This document shows, piece by piece, positions 1 through 10,807 of a DNA stretch of 64,000 bases. Below the pieces are notes generated by a model, which did no database searches, was not told where the DNA came from, and saw nothing but the letters and a program-made list of their open reading frames with translations. Numbering within the stretch: position 1 is the stretch's first letter; every line of letters begins with the position of its first letter. A program made the position numbers and the translations under genes. The stretch lies in contig OX940868.1 of the NCBI GenBank assembly GCA_954871525.1, positions 26,469,056-26,533,055 of the forward strand. Direction: 5' to 3'. This stretch comes from Parietaria judaica. Lineage: Eukaryota; Streptophyta; Magnoliopsida; Rosales; Urticaceae.

Positions 1-418
1 ATCATATATAGCATATCATAGTCCATAAACACGTAATAATGCACATGCATATAACATAGCCATTTCGCTCGTACTGTCACTTTTGGCGGTGAGTTGTTAC
101 TAGGGTTCGTGTGCATATTTACATCCATTAATGTAGACATTTAATCGATCAATTGTAATGTTTGACTGAATTCAAAAGATAGAGAGGATTGGCATGTTTT
201 GGCTCAAATTGAAAGCGTGAATTAATTTTGAGATATTCTGAGGTAGAAAGTTTCAAATGAACCTTGAAGTTATATTCCAAATATTAATATGAACATTAAA
301 TAAGACCCTCGAGTCAATCCAAAGGCAAGCAAAGCAAGCATTGCCCAAAATAACCCAAGATTTGCCATTACTCTCCCACGACTCCCACCACCGCTTTTTC
401 CAATCAAAATTCAAAACC

Positions 419-476
<58 letters not shown>

Positions 477-1709
477 TAAGATTCCGAGACCCGGGAATTG
501 AGATTTTAGCCTTTTTTTTCATAAGGTGCAAAAGATATTTCCGTTTCTGACTTTACAAAATTCTTATTTTTCCGGAATCGAGAATTTTCTAAATTCATAA
601 CCGGGAAAAATTCTCAGTTGTGACTGAAGAACCAAATTGCTTTCATTTTGTGTATGATAACGATATTCGTAATCTGCTTAAAACTTGGTAATCAGACTTT
701 ACAGTGACATTACAACATTTCCCGGTAGAGAGAGTAAGATTTCGATGAATTTCTATTTAATAGTTTTTACCTGGACAAAATTTGGGGCAAAGTCATTCAA
801 TGCAACTTCATAAAAAAAAAGTAGAAATCTAAAACAAACTATAAGACTATAATATATTTCTCAAAGTAAAACTAAAATACAACTATATATTATAATAAGA
901 CGAGCAGCAAAACAACAATCATCTTTAAAGGAGAAGAGCGTGGGGAAGCATGAATCACCGAGGAGTGCGAAACGATGGCAAAAGTTAATTGAATTAGAGG
1001 GCCGAGAGAAGAAAAGTTTTTAAAAAAGTGAGAAGAAACCTAAAATAAAGTAAAACACTAATATATATATATATATATATATATATTTTTAAAATTAGGA
1101 ACTAGGAATGAAATCGAGAATTTTAGGCTCTATCTTGATCTCGGTTCCCTATTTTAAAATTTTGTCAATTTTAAAATTGGGAGTTCACGTTCCCAATTTT
1201 GAAATAGAATCGTGCCAGAACCAGGACTAAACCGGAAATTGATCGAGTATACAAATTTTTCAAAGGTGTGTGTTGGCGCATATATGACTACGTTTTAAGA
1301 TTGGGCCTCGGTGGCAAGTAAATTATTACTCTATTATTTATCATAATATTGAGGCAGTGTGTGTGATTCATCACTTGAAAGTAAAATTCAGATAATAATA
1401 ATGGCTTTGAAGATACAAATTTGTGTCTCGGTTACTGAAGTTTAATAACTGATCCTACAATCTTCATGCCTTTTCCTATTGACTTTCGTCTCTCTCTCAT
1501 TTATTCTCTGCAACAACCTTTTCATTAGAATAATACAACACTTGTTTCTAACCTTTCACTCTCCCATCCCATTAATACTCTGCAAGCACAACACAACCCA
1601 AGTTCTAAGAGAATCCCACCATAGAAATCTGGAAAGCCTTAGATGAAAAAGAAAGAGACAAACTGATCAGATCACAACACACAACTTCCACTTCACCGTC
1701 TCCATTACA
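1..1709. other. Intergenic region upstream of the WOX9-like gene
   Basis: No convincing gene is visible. The stretch is AT-rich, with a (CT)n tract at about 422-472 and a (TA)n tract at about 1061-1086. The Arg-Glu and Ser-Leu repeat frames across the CT tract are artefacts of the dinucleotide. The distal promoter of the downstream WOX gene presumably lies here. Confidence 0.7.
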
Positions 1710-1718
1710 TATATAAAA
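1710..1718 (+). promoter_or_regulatory. TATA box of the WOX9-like gene, followed by a CT-rich initiator tract
   Basis: TATATAAAA is followed at once by a pure CT tract (about 1719-1740), a common plant core-promoter and leader arrangement. It lies about 460 bp before the WOX start codon. The intervening leader looks spliced: a donor follows CCTAGCAG at 1809, and acceptors end at 1981 (TCTCACAG) and 2058 (GATTGCAG). The transcription start is inferred. Confidence 0.55.
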
Positions 1719-1781
1719 CTCTCTCTCTCTCTCTCTCTCTGTGTCAACATTTAAAAGAGGTTTCTCTGTCTGTCATCTCTG

Positions 1782-2107
1782 ATGAAGATTCTTCTTAAGC
1801 CCTAGCAGGTACATCTTTCCACGTTCTCTTTGCTTCTCTCTCGGGGGGAAACTAGGGTTTGTTGAGTAGGGCACAAGAATTTCAGATTTAATGCAAATAA
1901 AGTTCAAGGGATGGGATGATATATTATATAGACATAGTACTATAATGTCTCTTTATTCATTTTCCTTATCTTTTCTCACAGGCGATTCCTGTTGTAAGTT
2001 TCTCCATCATACAAATAATACTATTTTTATTTAAATATATATAAAATTATGATTGCAGAGTAGGTGAGGAGAGGCTATAAGAAGTTATGTATGTTGTGTC
2101 TGGCTAG
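1782..2107 (+). other. Two short upstream ORFs in the WOX9-like leader
   Basis: ATG at 1782 opens a 7-codon ORF (MKILLKP, stop 1803-1805) just before the predicted leader intron. ATG at 2087 opens a 6-codon ORF (MYVVSG, stop 2105-2107) after it. Both lie in the predicted transcript and both end before the main start at 2178. Whether they limit translation cannot be told from sequence. Confidence 0.45.
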
Positions 2108-2177
2108 TAACAAAGCGAGCTTTCTCTGTAGTTTGTCTGGTTCATTCAAACCCTAAGAAAGATCGTATCATATTATC

Positions 2178-4723
2178 ATGGCTTCATCAAACAGACACTG
2201 GCCGAGCATGTTCAAGTCCAAGCCTTGCAACACTCACCAACAATGGCAGCACGATATCAACCAGTCCCTATGCCACAGAACTCCCTATGCTTCAGGTTTC
2301 ATGGGTTCTAAACAGACCTTCATATTCATTATATCAATTATCACCCTTAATAAGTTAATATGATCCTCTCCCAAGTATAGCTATGTTATGTGTATGTATA
2401 ATCAGCGATTGATTGAAACTAGCAGGCTGTGAAGAGCGAAGCCCCGAGCCGAAGCCGCGATGGAACCCGAAGCCGGAGCAGATTCGGATTCTGGAGGCGA
2501 TATTCAACTCGGGGATGGTGAATCCGCCGAGGGAGGAGATCAGGAAGATCCGGTCTCAGCTTCAGGCCTACGGTCAGGTCGGAGATGCCAACGTCTTCTA
2601 CTGGTTCCAGAACCGCAAATCCCGAAGCAAGCACAAGCTCCGACACCAGCTACAATCCTCCAAATCACAGTGCCAAAACCCTAACCCTAATCATAATCCA
2701 AATCCCAAACCAACCCTCACAAACAACGCTCCTTCGTCGTCGTCCTCATCCTCCGAGAAGTCCTCACCCAAGGCTGTGGCAACCTCCGATGAGTCCGGCT
2801 TTGCATCCATCGGCTTTGCCGCCGAAGGCGCCGCCACTGATATTCAGCACCATCACTTCTTTGGGGAGCCCTTCTTCTTCCCTCTGGCGCAGTACTCGTC
2901 TCCGCCGTCTACGGTTGCTGGTCAGAGTTACGCTCATCACGACCTCATGATGATCCCGAATCCCGATCAATCTGATCATCACCACGAGGCTCCGCAGAGC
3001 CTCGGGCCGTGCACTAGCCTTCTGCTGAGCGAGATCATGAACACCCATGGAGGCTCGAAGAAAGACTTTGATGATCATCATCAAGTTGAGAAAGAATTGC
3101 ACTATTCTCCATCTACCGTGACGACAACGACGCTGGCTAGTCATAATTCCGAGAGGATTGCACCGGGGAGTACCGCTCGCGGCGGTAGTTCTAATGTTTC
3201 TGGAGCTCCAATAGCCTCAGTGATCAACCATGTCCAAGGTAATTTTTATTTTATTTTTTTACATGAAACTATACTAAAGTCAAATGAGTATTTTTCTAAG
3301 ATTTATATTTTATTTTATGAAAAGAAAAGAAACTCATGATTTGAATTAAATAATGAAGCACCATAACACGTAGCAAAATTTCACAACGTATGTTTGCGTA
3401 TTGGTTTTGTAGCTTAACATTATTGCTTTGTTTAATCAAACGCTGGAATTGTACGTTCATTACAAATTGCGTCAAAAATTTTAACAGAGCCAATACTAGA
3501 CTTATTGCTTGATTACCATGTATTTAATTGTCGTTTATAATTAAATCTTAATACGTAACATAGTACGCAGTACGCACATGCTATAGTGTAACTGCGTATT
3601 TGTACTTTGTATTTAACCAAAATGAAATAAATATAAAGGATATAGGGAAGGTGTGACGTTTTGTCAGATGGGAAAAAAATAATGATTCGATAAAATGTTC
3701 CGTGTCTGAATGGATAGACGTGTGCATGGCTTTTTTTTCTTGTAATAATTAGTGAATAGTGATATATTGTCTTGGTGGTTTGTTTGTCACGTCACGTTTC
3801 AATTGTGTATCTTATGTTACTATATGCAATCTTTTTAAAATATGATGAAATAGTTGGAGAAGAGGAGGGCCAATTACCGGTGGGGCCCGGTGGCGGAGCT
3901 GCGGCGAAAATGACGGTGTTCATCAACGATGTGGCGTTCGAAGTGCCGGCGGGGGCCTTCAACGTGAGAGAAGCGTTCGGCGAGGAGGCCGTGCTGATCA
4001 ACTCGTACGGACAGCCTGTGCTCACCGACGAATGGGGCCTCACACTTCACTCCCTCCACCATGGCGCTTTCTACTATCTGGTACTGTACCTTTTTCTTTA
4101 TATATTAACCGGTTTGATGATGGCAAATATATTTAAGCTGTATTCAATTTGAGTGGCATAGTCTCTAATTTTTGTAATGATAAATATACCTAAGTTTTAT
4201 TTTACTCTAATAAATCCGAGTTCCAATTCAGAATAGAGTCTATGCTACCTTGTTGAGTACAATTTGAATACAATTTTCCATATTAACCCTAAAAAATTAA
4301 ACACTGTACAAATTTATTAGTTATCGATGGTTTATTAAAAAATGAAAATAAAATGGAATCGCCGATGAATTGTTTGTAAGTTTTATAAGTATTGACGAGA
4401 ATTTGCTTGTAACACCAAGTATTTGTAATACCAAAAAAAATCTTAAATATCAAAGAAAAAACGATGATATTGTATCAATATACTAAACTTCATTTAAGAA
4501 AATGAATAAAAAAATGGACTTTTACTGTTTTATATTTATTTTCATTCATGGTGAATTATATTTTGGAATTATGTTTATAGAAACCCTAGACCACACTTAG
4601 CAACAAACAAAACAGAAAAAAGAAGAAGAAAAAACATTTGACTTTCTCAATATGTTATTATTATTATTAGTAGTAGTAGTAGTAGAAGTATAGTTTCATG
4701 TTGTATTTATTTTGCAGATTTAG
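2178..4723 (+). CDS. WOX9: WUSCHEL-related homeobox transcription factor, WOX8/WOX9 (STIMPY) type
   Basis: CDS is join(2178..2295, 2426..3238, 3854..4080, 4718..4723), 387 aa; all introns are GT-AG and phases agree. Exon 1 opens with [16 protein letters not shown], the WOX9 N-terminal signature. Exon 2 carries the homeodomain (about residues 51-112), with [16 protein letters not shown] in the recognition helix (R/K/S residues typical of WOX8/9, not the HKAR of WUS), then Asn/Pro/Ser-rich linkers and a [10 protein letters not shown] motif. Exon 3 encodes the conserved C-terminal block with [10 protein letters not shown] and HGAFYYL. Exon 4 adds only one Ile codon and the stop, giving the ending YYLI that Arabidopsis WOX9 also has. 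Known family role: nuclear regulator of embryo patterning and meristem growth. The clade assignment is strong; the exact orthologue (WOX8 or WOX9) is inferred. Confidence 0.93.
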
Positions 4724-5508
4724 GTGGAAGACCCGATAGAGGTGCTTGAGTGTACGAGTCTGCTTTTTATATAAATATCTTTTTAATTTTTAATTAGTGA
4801 GTCCTGTGATATGACTTTTTGGTAAGCTCTGTATGTTCAAAGTTCAAACGAGATATAATGTGCCGTGCTGTTTGAAAGATGTTATATTGCTCTTTTTATA
4901 ATTAAGTTATAAGTGGTTTACTTTGTTTGCCAATTAATTATATTTCTAAGCTTCAAATTTATTTATATGGTGTAGTATCTTGAGCTATAATTAACATGTT
5001 GCTTTTTGTTTCTCAAATGGATTTGTTTTAGATTGGTTTGTCCAATATTTAATTATCTTCAACAATATTGAAAATCCAATCAAACGTAATTAGTAAGGTG
5101 TGTAAATACAATTTATTAATTCTCTACTTTTCTTTTATTCAGGTTTAGTGAATAAGCAAATAAATAAATCAATAATAACATTATGCTGGTGGGGTAATGA
5201 AATTAATATAAGCAATAGGTTCTATAACTATATAACAAAAGAAAAATGTAAGTGAAATAAATCATAAGAAAAATAAAAACTAATTTATTGATATTGATTA
5301 AACTCTTCGTTCAACTTAAATTTTTTTAAGATATTATACTAGACAATAATAATAAAAATGATGTGTGAATTTGCTTAGGAGTTTCACTATGTTTTTCGTC
5401 AATGGCTATAAGAATCGCCTCTCGAGTTAAAAAAATAAAAAAATAACAAGAGTTTTGGTCATGAAAAATGCATAATTTTTTTTTTCCCCGAATAGTTGAT
5501 ACTTGATA
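4724..5508. other. 3' flank of the WOX9-like gene; no gene seen
   Basis: AT-rich sequence with stops in all frames. The start should include the WOX 3' UTR. A small (AGT)n tract lies just upstream in the last intron, near 4668-4688. Confidence 0.6.
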
Positions 5509-6080
5509 TGCTTCGAGCTTCGTCTGCGGGGCCAGGCGTATTATTAGTCGAATGGCCTGCCATCAAATAACGGGACTGTTCCCGAAATGTACCACGATTT
5601 TTATCGTCGGATTTCAGGCATGTTTTAGACTTGCTAGGCTAATTTGTAGTATAACTACTATACAGTTAGCTATGCAGCCATAGGCACAGTCCCAAATTGT
5701 GAAGGCGGGCGCCACTGGAGAGGAAACGAAACATGTGCTTAGTAGTGGTCGCTCGGATCTGCACATTTTCACCGCGAGACGCAACCGCGACTCGTCGCGA
5801 CGCACGCCTGGAGTTCGCGACGTTCGCGACGTGGAGGGCGAAAGTCGCGACGCGTCGCGACGTGGAGGGCAAAGTCGCAATGGGTCACGATCACTTGATC
5901 CGACGGCCACGATCTCGCCACCTCAGATCGCGACCAAATCGCGACGCGCCGCGACCGCACACGCCACGACGCATCGCGACGTGTCTTCTCGCGGTTTTGG
6001 CGACTGAGTCGCGACGCGCTGCGACGGCTGTTATGTGCAGCTCTAGTCGCTCCGGGCGTCTTCCAACCCAAAGTCGGAAA
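5509..6080. repeat. CpG-rich island with many TCGCGA palindromes
   Basis: This segment contrasts sharply with its AT-rich surroundings. Between about 5770 and 6025 the words TCGCGA, GCGACG and CGCGACG recur many times, giving a loose array of short palindromes. Open frames exist on both strands, but their proteins are Arg/Ser/Thr-rich low-complexity products of the repeated word and match no family I recognise. It could be the interior of an unidentified transposon or a decayed minisatellite. I do not call a gene. Confidence 0.5.
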
Positions 6081-6479
6081 TTAACGAGATTGAATATAAG
6101 TTCCCAAAATATTCAAAATTATTATAACCGGCTTAAGAGGATCTTATTTATGATTAGGTATATGAAGGAATGGTGTGTACGAATTGTCAACTTTTTTGCA
6201 AGTGATAGCTAATTATTTATTACATCTGATTTGATATGAACAGTACACAATATTCATGAAATCATGATATAATATATAGAGTATAGAGTATAGAATTTAC
6301 TAAAGTATATATATATATATAGTATATACCTCTGCAAAAATTCCTTCGCATGTCACATTATAAACATTTTCTCACACGCATGGCTACGTGTTTTTTGCAT
6401 GAATCGCAAATATATTATTCATGATGAATACAATTATACAAGTCTACAATCACCGACGAACTTGTATATTAACTAGAGT

Positions 6480-7075
6480 CTAGAGGCATATCTCTAATAT
6501 TTGTTTCTATCCGGCAAAGATACTAAATATTTTTCATAAATAGTGGCGTATTCTTAATGTTTGTTATTTTTACTGGCAAAAATATTATATGTTTTGCCAA
6601 ATGTAGTGATACATTCCTCATAAAATCGGCGAAAAGGTGAAGTATTTGGCTAAGTTTTCGGGAGGGCATAGGGTAAACCTCGGGCTCTTGTAAGCACGCA
6701 TATTTTTATAGTTTTGGCGATATAATAAACATTTGAAGTATATATATCATTACACTTGGACAACATTTGTTATTTATGCCGTTGTTCTACTAACACCGAT
6801 GCATACGGAGGTGGATGAACGTCTAAATTAAATTGCTGCAAATGGCCAAACATTTGGTGTTTTTTTTTTATAGATGAAATTAAACGTTAGCAATATGCTC
6901 TAGACATGGCAAAAACATTTGGTTATTTCTTGGTAAAAATAAACATTAGGAATTTGCCGCTATGCTTGGCCAAATATTTAATATTTGTAGCAGCAAAGTA
7001 AACATTAACAATACGCTGTTATACTTGACCAAATATTTGATAGTTGCGCCGCTATTAAACCATAATAAATTTACA
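6480..7075. mobile_element. Foldback-like element built of inverted arrays of about 60-bp units
   Basis: The left part (about 6480-6625) holds two to three units of about 60 bp around TTAATGTTTGTTATTTTTAC and GGCAAAAATATT. The right part (about 6835-7072) holds about four diverged units of the reverse complement, each with CCAAATATTTG-like and AAACATTA-like words. The centre (about 6630-6830) is unique. Inverted arrays of subrepeats around a spacer are typical of foldback or Mutator-like non-autonomous elements. I did not find a clear target-site duplication, so the borders are approximate. Confidence 0.5.
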
Positions 7076-7597
7076 TCGAAAATCTTTGTAGACAGATTGG
7101 GTTAAAAGGCTAGTATAAATTAGTTAATGATGGAGGAGATGATTCATGATTAGGTAAGGGACGTATGAATTATGATTAGTCACACCCAAATGGCAATGGG
7201 ATCGCACTTCTTAGTTCTTATCTCTCTCTAGGTAAGGGACGTGCGTTACGCAATTTGATATGATGTGACAAGAGTATTGGGATTGCATAATGATTACAAA
7301 GATTTTGAGCATGCTTATAATATTATTAAGTACAACTACAAATGCCCTTCGCTAATTTAAATAAATTCACTTTATAATATATTTTCTTCGTATTTTTTGT
7401 TTTTAATTTCAACTAAAAAGTTATTAGCTCTAGCCAAAGTCCATAATTATGGATACACTAATATTACAGGTCAACTAATACTGATGTCAGTGTGTTAGTT
7501 AGATTTTGCGGGTTCACCGATATTCAATGGATATATCGACATGTTTCTTGTAGAATAATGACATTCGTACGTAACAAAAAAAAAAAAAGATTCAAAT

Positions 7598-7696
7598 ATA
7601 TGAAAATGTTGAGTGAATATGTATTTACTATGTTAAGAGATTCAAACATATATTAAATTAATTAACATATGAAAATGTTGAGTGAATATGTATTTA
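7598..7696. repeat. Direct repeat, 30-bp identical copies 69 bp apart
   Basis: The 30 bases from 7598 to 7627, containing GAAAATGTTGAGTGAATATG, recur exactly at 7667-7696. The AGATTCAA words ahead of each copy are also shared. This is a recent small local duplication with no coding content. Confidence 0.75.
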
Positions 7697-9134
7697 TTAA
7701 CCGTGCCTTTTAAGGCCCAAGATTACATTCAGACTTACACGTCAAATTCCGCAAAAAGGTAGTCTGCACGGCCGGTTTACCCCGGTATATAAAGTCCAAG
7801 CCCACACTCACAACAAATCGAGATATAGAGCCTAAAAAAATAACAACGAAGACTATATTGGAAAATTTCTAACACTTTCAAGAAACATACGAATTATTAC
7901 ACGAACATAAGGAGTCTATCTCGTGGCCAATAGTCAATACCTTGCCCGATCCGGCGAAGATGAAGAAAGATTATCAAAGTGACTCCTTCTTAGACAAAGG
8001 AGCTTCTTGATGAAAATGAGAGGCACAAGTTCGGAAGGGCATTTATAGTTTTATACTCTGAATATTTTGTCTTGATTTGGATCCCAATCTTTTCGCCCCT
8101 ACATTATATTTTTCAAACGTCAATAAAGATCGGAGATGAAGTAATTAATTAATGTTTGAGACGAACTTTTTTATATTTTTAGTCTCATTATATGCTCATA
8201 TTGTGGAGCGAAAGAGCGTATAATTTCGACAAGAAATCTGGATCATTCGGCATTTCACAGAGTTATAAAATCAAATCAAACTTTTAATGACAAGTTCTTA
8301 AATGTTAAAATGAAGAACCACTCAATAATTTAGCGATGTTTGTGAAAATTTTCTCAAGGACATAGTTGATCATACCATTCTTTGATAAGAAATGGCTGGT
8401 CTCTTAGGGCATCTCCAACGATGAAGTAAAACGCCAAAATGATGTTAGTGGAGAGAATATCTTTCTCCAACGATGCGTCAAAACTCAAATGACACGTTAT
8501 AATAGTGTGATTTTGTTTATTGAAATAGTGTCCCACTATATTTAGTGGGACACTTTATACGACAATATTTTATTTTAGCTTTAAAAATATATTATAAAAA
8601 TTATTTAGTTAGAGGTATTAAGTTGAATATGATTTGTATTACCTAAAAGTATGACTGAATATTTTTAAATATAATTTGTATTTTTCATTTACATAGTGTG
8701 TTTATATTATTTTATTAAAAAATAATCATATTTTTTTAAAAAAATTAATTGATATAGAATATTAATTTGTATAAAACATAAAATAATACATAAATTGATT
8801 AAGGAAATACACGATAAAGTTCAATTAAAATATTAGTAACATTAATTACAAAATTAAAACCAAACATTATACTGGAATTAAATAAGTAAAAGATCTCATT
8901 TGGAATTTTGATTTACTCGTAGTGTAATAATAACTATATGCAACAAAAATAGTTCATAAAGACATAATCTAGACTGTAACAATTAGCCGGGAAAGTTGGA
9001 GATAAAACAAACTTGGTGCTAAAATGAGCAAATACGCCCTTAGAATCATTTCAAAGAGGACCGCGTGTCTCAAATAAATTCAGACACCCAATAACTAACC
9101 CCGAAGCGAAAACGCCCAGGCCGGTAATTGCGTT
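7697..9134. other. Intergenic; no gene seen
   Basis: AT-rich, stops in all frames. A TATATAAAG word near 7785 sits in a slightly more GC-rich patch (7735-8060), but no coding frame follows. The phrase GGGCATCTCCAACGATG near 8408 resembles ends of common plant MITEs, but I found no partner repeat. Confidence 0.5.
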
Positions 9135-9945
9135 GAAGTTTCTATCAGAAGCAATATTAGTATCTTATTGTCTTAATGACATGTATTTATTTGTCTTTTA
9201 TAATTAAATCTAAGTACTAAACTTAGATTTAATTATATATACACGCCTTTGTAATTGTAACGAGTGTGCTAAAGTTTATAAAGTGCGTATTAGTTTTTAG
9301 TTTTTACTTGTGTATTTTAACAAAATAAATTACAAAGGAATATATAAAAGGAAGGTGTGACGTTATGTCAGAAGGAAAAAATTAATAATGAATGGATAAA
9401 ATGTTCTCTGTCAGATTGATGGACGTGTGCATGCCATGGCTTTTGTTGCAATAGTTCGTGAATAGTGTTTGTCTCTTGCATTGCATGGTTGTTTGTTTAT
9501 CACCTTTTTTCAGTTGTATCTGATCATCATGATACAATTGATATTATCAATATCATGTACTATATTATATAATACAATCTATTTAAAAATATGATAAAAA
9601 AATGTATTATATTACGTGGAATTTGTAGTGCTTGTGGGGGTCTTCAAAGTTCAACCTGAGAGAAGCGTTCGGCGAGGAAGTAGTAGCGGTGCTGGTACCT
9701 ACTTCTTCTTTTATATATATAAAACCTAAATCAGGGGTTATTAATTTAGGGTTAAAGTTTTGAAAGTTTACTGTAGATACACATACTCTGTTGGTTTACC
9801 AGGAAAGCCATGCTTAAGGGTAAAAAAAAACACCCATAGGCCATAGACGTTTAATTACCAAGTTAGTAGTTATCAAGGGGTTTATCAAAAATTAAAAAAT
9901 AGAATGGATTGACCGATTAATCATTCAAAAATTTATAAAAATCCA
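9135..9945 (+). pseudogene. Decayed duplicate of the WOX9-like intron 2, exon 3 and following intron
   Basis: The segment parallels 3490-4380 block by block. The intron word TTTATAATTAAATCT recurs; GGAAGGTGTGACGTT with the AAAATGTTC and GACGTGTGCATG words recurs; and the exon 3 stretch GAGAGAAGCGTTCGGCGAGG is found at about 9659-9678. The exon is internally deleted: FNLREAFGEE is followed within a few codons by the sequence matching the exon 3 donor region (CTGGTACC). Downstream, the AGTTATCAAGGGGTTTATCA and ATAGAATGGATTGACCGAT words match the WOX intron 3. No homeodomain exon is present, so it cannot encode a WOX protein. It is a partial segmental duplication about 5.7 kb away in the same orientation. 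Confidence 0.85.
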
Positions 9946-9960
9946 GTTTTTGTTTTTATT

Positions 9961-10807
9961 AATTATGCCCTCCATGCGGTGTGGGGATGTGAAAGAGCCT
10001 GTGCAATTTGAGATTCTTCGTCTTTGTGTCGATGGGTCGAAAAGACGGGGCCATTCCCTTTCCGAGAGCTTTGTTTTAGGGCGCTCGAAGTCCTCTCGGC
10101 GGCGGATTGGGAGCTTTTTTGCGCCCTCATTTGCGCGTCGTGGTCCGACCAAAATACCGTTCTTTTTTACAAGAAACCCCAAGCCCCGACGGTGTGGGTG
10201 GAAAAGGTGGCTTGTTGGTTCTCGAGCTTTAAGACGAGCGCTCTCCATCCGGAGGTACCCTCGGGAAGCAAGCCGGCTAGACAAAGCACTTGGATTGCTC
10301 CGCCGCAAGGAGACCTTAGACTCAATGTGGACGGGGCATGGGATAAGGATACGGGGAGAGCGGCGGTTGGTGGGATCGTAAGGAATCATCGCGGAGAACT
10401 CATCGGATTGGTCGCACGTCTTATCGAAGATGTGGACTCACCGGTGACCGCGGAGTGCCTTGCAATCCTACATGGACTTATGTTCGCTCGGGAACGGAAT
10501 TTGAGAATGGCGGTTGTGGAAACCGATTGTGTTAGAGCGTCTCACCTCGTCAACGGGGGTAGGCTTAATAGCATCCAAGGACCGATCATTGCGGACATTG
10601 CGCATCTCCTCTCACTTTTTGAGCCGAACGTCGGGTGTCGTTGGACCCCAAGAACGTGTAACAAAGTTGCGAATAGAGTAGCTAAGCTCCGCTTATCGGG
10701 CTTTACGACCCATTTGTCGTCAATGAATTGCCCCGAGTGACTTGTAACCGACATTTTAAGGGACCCTAGCTATGGCTTAATGAATATGTTCTGGTTTCAA
10801 AAAAAAC
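9961..10807 (+). pseudogene. 5'-truncated LINE: zinc-binding RT tail plus RNase H-like domain
   Basis: One frame reads YALHAVWGCERACAI, then TGA, then DSSSLCRWVEK onwards to 10740. The beginning matches the HALW..C..A..W block of plant non-LTR retrotransposon zf-RVT domains, where the TGA stands in place of the conserved Trp. The rest is an RNase H-like RVT_3 domain: LRLNVDGAWDK, AVGGIVRNHRGE, SPVTAECLAIL and VVETDC give the acidic residues, while the last motif reads NKVANRVAK instead of the usual NxxAD, so the final catalytic Asp is lost. The frame ends at 10740 and a short A-rich tail follows at about 10800-10807. All upstream reverse transcriptase is missing, typical of 5' truncation on insertion. 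It abuts the WOX duplicate. Confidence 0.85.

Noticed and set aside
253..531. Arg-Glu repeat protein (minus) and Ser-Leu repeat protein (plus)
   Set aside because: Both are translations of the (CT)n microsatellite and have no unique conserved part.
2413..3144. Alternative-frame proteins inside WOX exon 2, including the minus strand
   Set aside because: Shadows of a GC-rich exon; the homeodomain frame is unambiguous.
5699..6212. Overlapping plus- and minus-strand open frames of 68-159 codons
   Set aside because: They come from the TCGCGA/GCGACG repeat words; composition is Arg/Ser/Thr-rich on every frame and no domain is seen.
8408..9065. Possible MITE starting GGGCATCTCCAACGATG
   Set aside because: Only one end resembles known elements; no inverted partner or target duplication was found.
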